From Bacteroidota bacterium (GTDB taxonomy: Bacteria > Bacteroidota > Bacteroidia > Cytophagales > Cyclobacteriaceae): a DNA stretch of 36,866 bases. Location: positions 1-36,866 of the forward strand of contig JAEZGH010000218.1 of the NCBI GenBank assembly GCA_023417065.1, read 5' to 3'. Shown here piece after piece: positions 32,715-36,866 of this stretch. Made by a program: the position numbers and the translations under genes. Under the pieces are notes generated by a model. The model was not told the origin of the DNA. It saw only the letters and a list, made by a program, of their open reading frames with translations, and searched no databases. Positions within the stretch are counted from its first letter, which is position 1, and every line of letters starts with the position of its first letter.

Positions 32715-35321
32715 ATGTCAATTTACAAAGAGATCCTTGAGTGGTCATTTGAGCGACCGCTTTTTATGAGAAATGCTCTAAAAAGACTTCTTAACAAGAC
32801 GCACTTAGACGAGACCGATTTAGATCAAATACTCGGCATACTAAAAACAGAAATTGGGTTAGAAAAAAACACATCCGAAGTTGCCTTGCTTAGTGCAGAT
32901 GATATTCCTGCTGCGACCAATCAAGACAGAAGATATTATAAAATCCTTTCTCTAAAGAAACCATCCAATATTAACGCACTATACAAAGAAGCAAACATAG
33001 AATTCGCAGAAGATGGTCTATCGATTTTTTTTGGAAATAATGGTTCAGGAAAATCGAGCTACAGTCGCGTACTGAAGAAAATTTGCTGGAGTCGTCATAA
33101 AGAAATCGAGATTAAGCCAAACGTTTACACCAATGATAACAGCGAGCAATCTATTGAAATACTCTACACGGATGGAACTAAAACTGAAAAATTCACCTGG
33201 AAGGTGAGTGAAAAGGCACCCGAAGGATTAAATTCAATTTATGTATTTGACAATAAATGTGTCGACATTTACGTAAACAACGAAAACGCGATCGAATACA
33301 GACCTATAGGACTTGACCTGCTTGAACGTTTGGTGTCTATTTGTGGCAAACTAGACAAGAAGTTGGACCTGCAGGTCAGCCTCCTTACCACTCAAAAGCC
33401 AAGCCTAAATGCAAAATACTCCAATACAGCATTTTCAAGTTGGTTTAATGGCATAGAAAGTCTGGCCGAAGATCAAATTTTATCGAACCTCGATTTTAAT
33501 GAAGCGTCAAAAAGTCGAAAATCGGAATTACTCACGATACTCAGCATCTCCAATCCAATAGCACAAATTACCAAACTACAGCAGCAGATAGCTCGATTTG
33601 AATCAGTTCAAACTGACCTTCATGACATTGAAGAAAGCATGTCTAGCAGAAGGCTATCTCAGACAGTGGACATAAAGACCAATTTTAACAGTCGAAAAAA
33701 TGCATATTTAATAGCCAAAAATGGTTTCGTCACAACGAATACCCTTAATGGAATCGGTTCGGAGACTTGGCGGTTACTCTGGGAGGCAGCAAGGAGGTAT
33801 GCAAACACTGAGGTTCACCCAGCTTTAAAACAATTTCCGGTCGCAACCAGCTTGTCAACGTGCGTTTTGTGCCATCAAGATCTAAATGCAGACGCGAAAG
33901 ACAGAATGCTTCGGTTTGAGAGATTCGTTACAGACGAAACCAGCCGAATCTTTTTAAAGGCCGAAAAATCTCTCACCAACGAAATCAATAGAGTGAACGG
34001 CATCAAAATTGAAAGAACATCAACTTATAACGAACTAGGAGAAGCCATTCCTGAATTCAGAGAATCTTTAGAGTCACTAGAAATTTACATTACCGAAAGA
34101 AAAAAAGAAGTATTAGCCTTCCTGAACGCTGAGGACCTAATTACTCTGGCGACTATGCAAAATGCCCCAAAGACAAGTCATTTAGTTGAAAAAGAAATAA
34201 TTAAACTCCGTGAACAAATTGACACAAACAGAGCGCTAACCGCAGATCGCAAAAGATTCGAATTAGAATTGTTGGAGCTCGAGGCCAGAGAATATATGAA
34301 TAACATGAAGGATGCAGTATTGTCTTATCATCGAGAAGCAGCAGTAAAACATTTAATGAATCAGTGTAAAGCGAAGACAAACACAAGAAGCATTTCAATC
34401 AAAATAGGTGAGATAATTTCTTCCAGTGCAATAGCCATCCAGCACGAAGAATTCATGAGACACCTAATTTCACTAAACCCCGGTATAGCCCACAAAGTTT
34501 CGATAAAGAAATCAAAAACCCAGGGCGGACAGACATTCTTGAGATGTGGATTTACCAATATACAACATTCCTTATCGAGTGTATTAAGCGAGGGCGAGCA
34601 AAAAGTCATTGCTCTTGCCAACTTCTTGTCAGAATGCACAATTGAGGGGTCAAAAAATACAATAGTTTTCGATGATCCGATTACATCCTTGGATCAAGAT
34701 TACAGAGAATCAATTGCAAAAAAAATTGTTGAACTAGCCGGTGACCGACAAGTTATAGTATTAACGCACGATTTGTATTTTGTTCGCTTATTGATGGATA
34801 TCAATAACACCACTATGCAGAGAGAGACCTCGCTATTTGGTTTAACTGAACACAGAGGGATAACAGGAATTCCTACAGATGAGATTAACTATCTTTCAAA
34901 AAATACTCAGCAGCGAATTGATAATATCAAAATCTCACTTAAGGAAGTTAGCGACCTTCCAATCCATAAACTCCAAGAAAAAGAGTCAAAACTTGAGAGC
35001 ATCCGTCAACGAATGCGAAAGCTAATTGAACGATCGGTAGAAGAAATTTTAGTAAATCAAACTATCCAGCGTTTTAGCAAAAACTTAAATTTGAAGAGGA
35101 ATAACTTGATGAATCTAGTTATTGTAGAGAAAGCTGATATCGATCTGGTTCTCCAGCTATTTGGCAAATACTCCGTATCAGAACATGATGGTGGAATCGA
35201 AACTATACCGCTGCAGCCTGATGAAGCTGTGATATCAGAAGACCTTAAGATATTCTCTAGCTGGCGCGATTCTTTTAATAATCGTGTTAAGAAATTCAAA
35301 GAAGAAAATCCAATCAAGTGA
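32715..35321 (+). CDS. Rad50/PrrC-RloC-like ABC ATPase with CxxC hook, candidate defence protein
   Basis: An 868-residue protein from the ATG at 32715, just after the integrase terminator. It has a short N-terminal domain (IYKEILEWSFERPLFMRNALKRLL), a Walker A motif GNNGSGKS (107-114), helical and coiled-coil regions (about 200-560) with a CVLC hook-like pair (C383, C386), an ABC signature LSEGE (624-628), a Walker B motif ending in D653-D654 and an H-loop LTHD (683-686). This matches AAA_13/PrrC-RloC-type ATPases. A C-terminal domain (about 715-868; RKLIERSVEEIL, FSKNLNL) is not identified; I could not find the anticodon-nuclease residues of PrrC with confidence. The sequence is AT-rich against the chromosome. 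It probably binds or senses DNA and controls a toxic effector. Confidence 0.85.
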   Translation: MSIYKEILEWSFERPLFMRNALKRLLNKTHLDETDLDQILGILKTEIGLEKNTSEVALLSADDIPAATNQDRRYYKILSLKKPSNINALYKEANIEFAEDGLSIFFGNNGSGKSSYSRVLKKICWSRHKEIEIKPNVYTNDNSEQSIEILYTDGTKTEKFTWKVSEKAPEGLNSIYVFDNKCVDIYVNNENAIEYRPIGLDLLERLVSICGKLDKKLDLQVSLLTTQKPSLNAKYSNTAFSSWFNGIESLAEDQILSNLDFNEASKSRKSELLTILSISNPIAQITKLQQQIARFESVQTDLHDIEESMSSRRLSQTVDIKTNFNSRKNAYLIAKNGFVTTNTLNGIGSETWRLLWEAARRYANTEVHPALKQFPVATSLSTCVLCHQDLNADAKDRMLRFERFVTDETSRIFLKAEKSLTNEINRVNGIKIERTSTYNELGEAIPEFRESLESLEIYITERKKEVLAFLNAEDLITLATMQNAPKTSHLVEKEIIKLREQIDTNRALTADRKRFELELLELEAREYMNNMKDAVLSYHREAAVKHLMNQCKAKTNTRSISIKIGEIISSSAIAIQHEEFMRHLISLNPGIAHKVSIKKSKTQGGQTFLRCGFTNIQHSLSSVLSEGEQKVIALANFLSECTIEGSKNTIVFDDPITSLDQDYRESIAKKIVELAGDRQVIVLTHDLYFVRLLMDINNTTMQRETSLFGLTEHRGITGIPTDEINYLSKNTQQRIDNIKISLKEVSDLPIHKLQEKESKLESIRQRMRKLIERSVEEILVNQTIQRFSKNLNLKRNNLMNLVIVEKADIDLVLQLFGKYSVSEHDGGIETIPLQPDEAVISEDLKIFSSWRDSFNNRVKKFKEENPIK

Positions 35322-35376
35322 GCAGAACGCAGAGATCCCAAAATGCCTTAAAGCTTAATCCCTTAACAAAGAGCTC

Positions 35377-35418
35377 ATGCCAGACACGCCGCAAACACTA
35401 ATCCAGCCTTTCGATTGA
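35377..35418 (+). CDS. Possible 13-residue leader peptide
   Basis: ATG at 35377 to TGA at 35416-35418 encodes MPDTPQTLIQPFD. The stop is one base before the ATG of the next gene (35420), a spacing that allows reinitiation. A short frame like this can easily arise by chance. Confidence 0.2.
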   Translation: MPDTPQTLIQPFD

Positions 35419-35419
35419 A

Positions 35420-36580
35420 ATGAAAAAGGAAGATTTCATAAAATTGATTCACTCACAGGAACGTAAGGCATCCAGTACAGTCCATCTGCCTTCTTCTGAG
35501 ACCAACGAACTATCTTGCTCGCTTGGGGAACTATTGCAATTGCAAAATTCAAGATTAAGCGCAGAAGCGCAAATAGTGCTTGAAATCTTAGAGAATGACA
35601 AAGAATTTGGATGTCGAAGGGAATTCCAAGAATTCAAGTGGATGGTCCTCGCATATATAAATTTTCAAGATGCTTTTCCCTCTGTGATCTACGACGACTT
35701 TGATGAAAGAATTATTTTTGCTCGAAATTATTTTTATTACGAAGCATTATCAATACTGAAGGAATATATCTATTGTGGGGTCAACAACATGATCACTTCA
35801 GCTAACCACCTAGTAAGAACCTTTATTGAATTTAACCTCAGGCAGTTATATTTTTCAGAAAGATGTAAGAGAGATGGCTCCTTCATTTCTATAAGAGAAT
35901 ATTTAAAGCGCGGAGTTGCGCCATCAAACCAGACAATAATAAATTATTTGGTACCAAGTACTAGTTTTTTCAAGCCGATAAAAAAAAGCATACAGGTAGT
36001 TCTCAAAGGTCTTTCAGAGTCATCCTCTCACGCGTTTAGCCCCATTCATTCTGCGAGATCAAATGCCAATCTAAATCACGAGTCTTCAATAGACTGCCTA
36101 TTGTTCTGGTTAAGAATGTACAGTTCATTTGGTACTGTTTTGTGGCTCTACTGCACAGTATTTCCTACTTTGTTACGCCCGAGAGAAATCCTTCGAAAAT
36201 TCGGGTTCAATTATATTCCGGGGCTATTCATCTCTAATGAACAATTCATACCAATCAAAAAAAGCTTTAAAGATGACGATCTCTCACTTTTTATCGAACA
36301 ACCGGAAATAAACGGAGAACTTCTTTCGCTTGATAATACATACAATAGCTTTCCAGACCTGACCGACGAGGAGATTAGAGAAACGTGGACAGAAGAAGGA
36401 AAACTGCAAAACTTTAAAGTGGGATATGCACAATTATTGGCAAAGATGAGAGTCACAAATGAAATCTTGGCTAATAAATTTTCAGTTGAAGGTCAAGATA
36501 TTCTTTTTAAAAACATTAAAACAGACTTAGGCCAAGCAATTAAATATTCATTTTGGCGCGACAATTACAAATCGATGTAA
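35420..36580 (+). CDS. Unrecognised, mainly helical protein encoded after the ATPase gene
   Basis: A 386-residue protein with no signal peptide, which I do not recognise. It looks largely alpha-helical: SANHLVRTFIEFNLRQLYFSERC (about 126-148) recalls the helical arms of HEPN-fold or DUF5677-like proteins, and RSNANLNH (about 213-220) has the Arg-six-residues-His spacing allowed in HEPN ribonucleases. A hydrophobic stretch (about 226-252; LLFWLRMYSSFGTVLWLYCTVFPTLL) could be a buried helix or a membrane segment. It follows the ATPase gene by 98 bases on the same strand and shares its low GC content (one 60-base line at 35701-35760 has 14 G/C). It is the likely partner or effector of the ATPase; this is inference. 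Confidence 0.7.
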   Translation: MKKEDFIKLIHSQERKASSTVHLPSSETNELSCSLGELLQLQNSRLSAEAQIVLEILENDKEFGCRREFQEFKWMVLAYINFQDAFPSVIYDDFDERIIFARNYFYYEALSILKEYIYCGVNNMITSANHLVRTFIEFNLRQLYFSERCKRDGSFISIREYLKRGVAPSNQTIINYLVPSTSFFKPIKKSIQVVLKGLSESSSHAFSPIHSARSNANLNHESSIDCLLFWLRMYSSFGTVLWLYCTVFPTLLRPREILRKFGFNYIPGLFISNEQFIPIKKSFKDDDLSLFIEQPEINGELLSLDNTYNSFPDLTDEEIRETWTEEGKLQNFKVGYAQLLAKMRVTNEILANKFSVEGQDILFKNIKTDLGQAIKYSFWRDNYKSM

Positions 36581-36866
36581 ACTGTAATAGATGTTTTAAC
36601 CCCGCCGCTCCAATCTCAAGACTCACCTGATATTCCTGCAAGAAATAAAAAAAATCGGACCAGTCATCGATCCGCATTGTGATCGATTGATTTCTCGACC
36701 CCTCAAATTTGCTCAAAAAACAAATCAATTGAAGTAAGCAATCTGAACGTGGCTGAGAATTTCGACAGTTTGTAATTATAGTTTACTGCATTGAATTTTG
36801 CAAAAGCTTTGCCTGCGTGGCTGCGATTGGAAACCTCAGCGAACAAGCAGGACTTGCACTGAAAAA
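36581..36866. other. AT-rich gene-free end of the window
   Basis: No supported gene. A perfect inverted repeat atcgatc (36666-36672) / gatcgat (36681-36687) with an 8-base loop lies 85 bases past the last gene. No copy of the tRNA-Lys 3' end is seen, so the island continues beyond the window or its right attachment site has decayed. Confidence 0.5.

Noticed and set aside
36540..36728. Minus-strand frame of 62 residues at the right end
   Set aside because: It overlaps the 3' end of the 386-residue gene, has no recognisable motif and no upstream signal.

Overview
This is a chromosomal segment of a Bacteroidota bacterium, most likely of the order Cytophagales; the assignment is inferred from gene content. 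The supporting signs are a TonB-dependent receptor operon with DUF4249 lipoproteins, a CHU_C-type (type IX secretion, type B) C-terminal domain, a SpoIIE phosphatase with TPRs, a CTnDOT-like integrase, the order pheT / coiled-coil protein / zapA / rny, and promoters of the Bacteroidota type (TTTG or TTG, about 18-20 bases, then TAnnTTTG). Most starts have no visible Shine-Dalgarno sequence.

Layout. 1-1736: an intact IS1182-family insertion sequence. 1767-8720: a general-stress (DUF2382) gene on the minus strand, then plus-strand genes for a membrane SpoIIE/PP2C phosphatase, a subtilisin-like protease, a two-domain retropepsin-like protease and a SAM methyltransferase. 8803-17040: a tight five-gene minus-strand operon (unknown secreted protein, STN-type TonB-dependent receptor, two tandem DUF4249 lipoproteins, a large periplasmic plug-like protein), probably an outer-membrane uptake or export machine. 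17185-21923: pheT, a ZapB-like coiled coil, zapA and rny, with a recognisable promoter in front and a strong terminator behind. 22052-27365: DUF1684 protein, a class C beta-lactamase-fold hydrolase, radC, rpsT and an RlmD/RumA-type rRNA methyltransferase, separated by intergenic regions with unusual short repeats. 27441-30905: a large CHU_C surface protein and a BatE-like TPR/SH3 membrane protein that overlap tail to tail.

31077 to the end: a tRNA-Lys(UUU) gene, its terminator, a large inverted repeat and a tyrosine integrase pointing into a visibly AT-richer two-gene cargo. The cargo is a Rad50/PrrC-RloC-like ABC ATPase with a CxxC hook, and a 386-residue protein I do not recognise. This has the form of a mobile island integrated at a tRNA gene and carrying a candidate defence module; it is the best candidate for an undescribed system here. 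The distal attachment site is not in the window.
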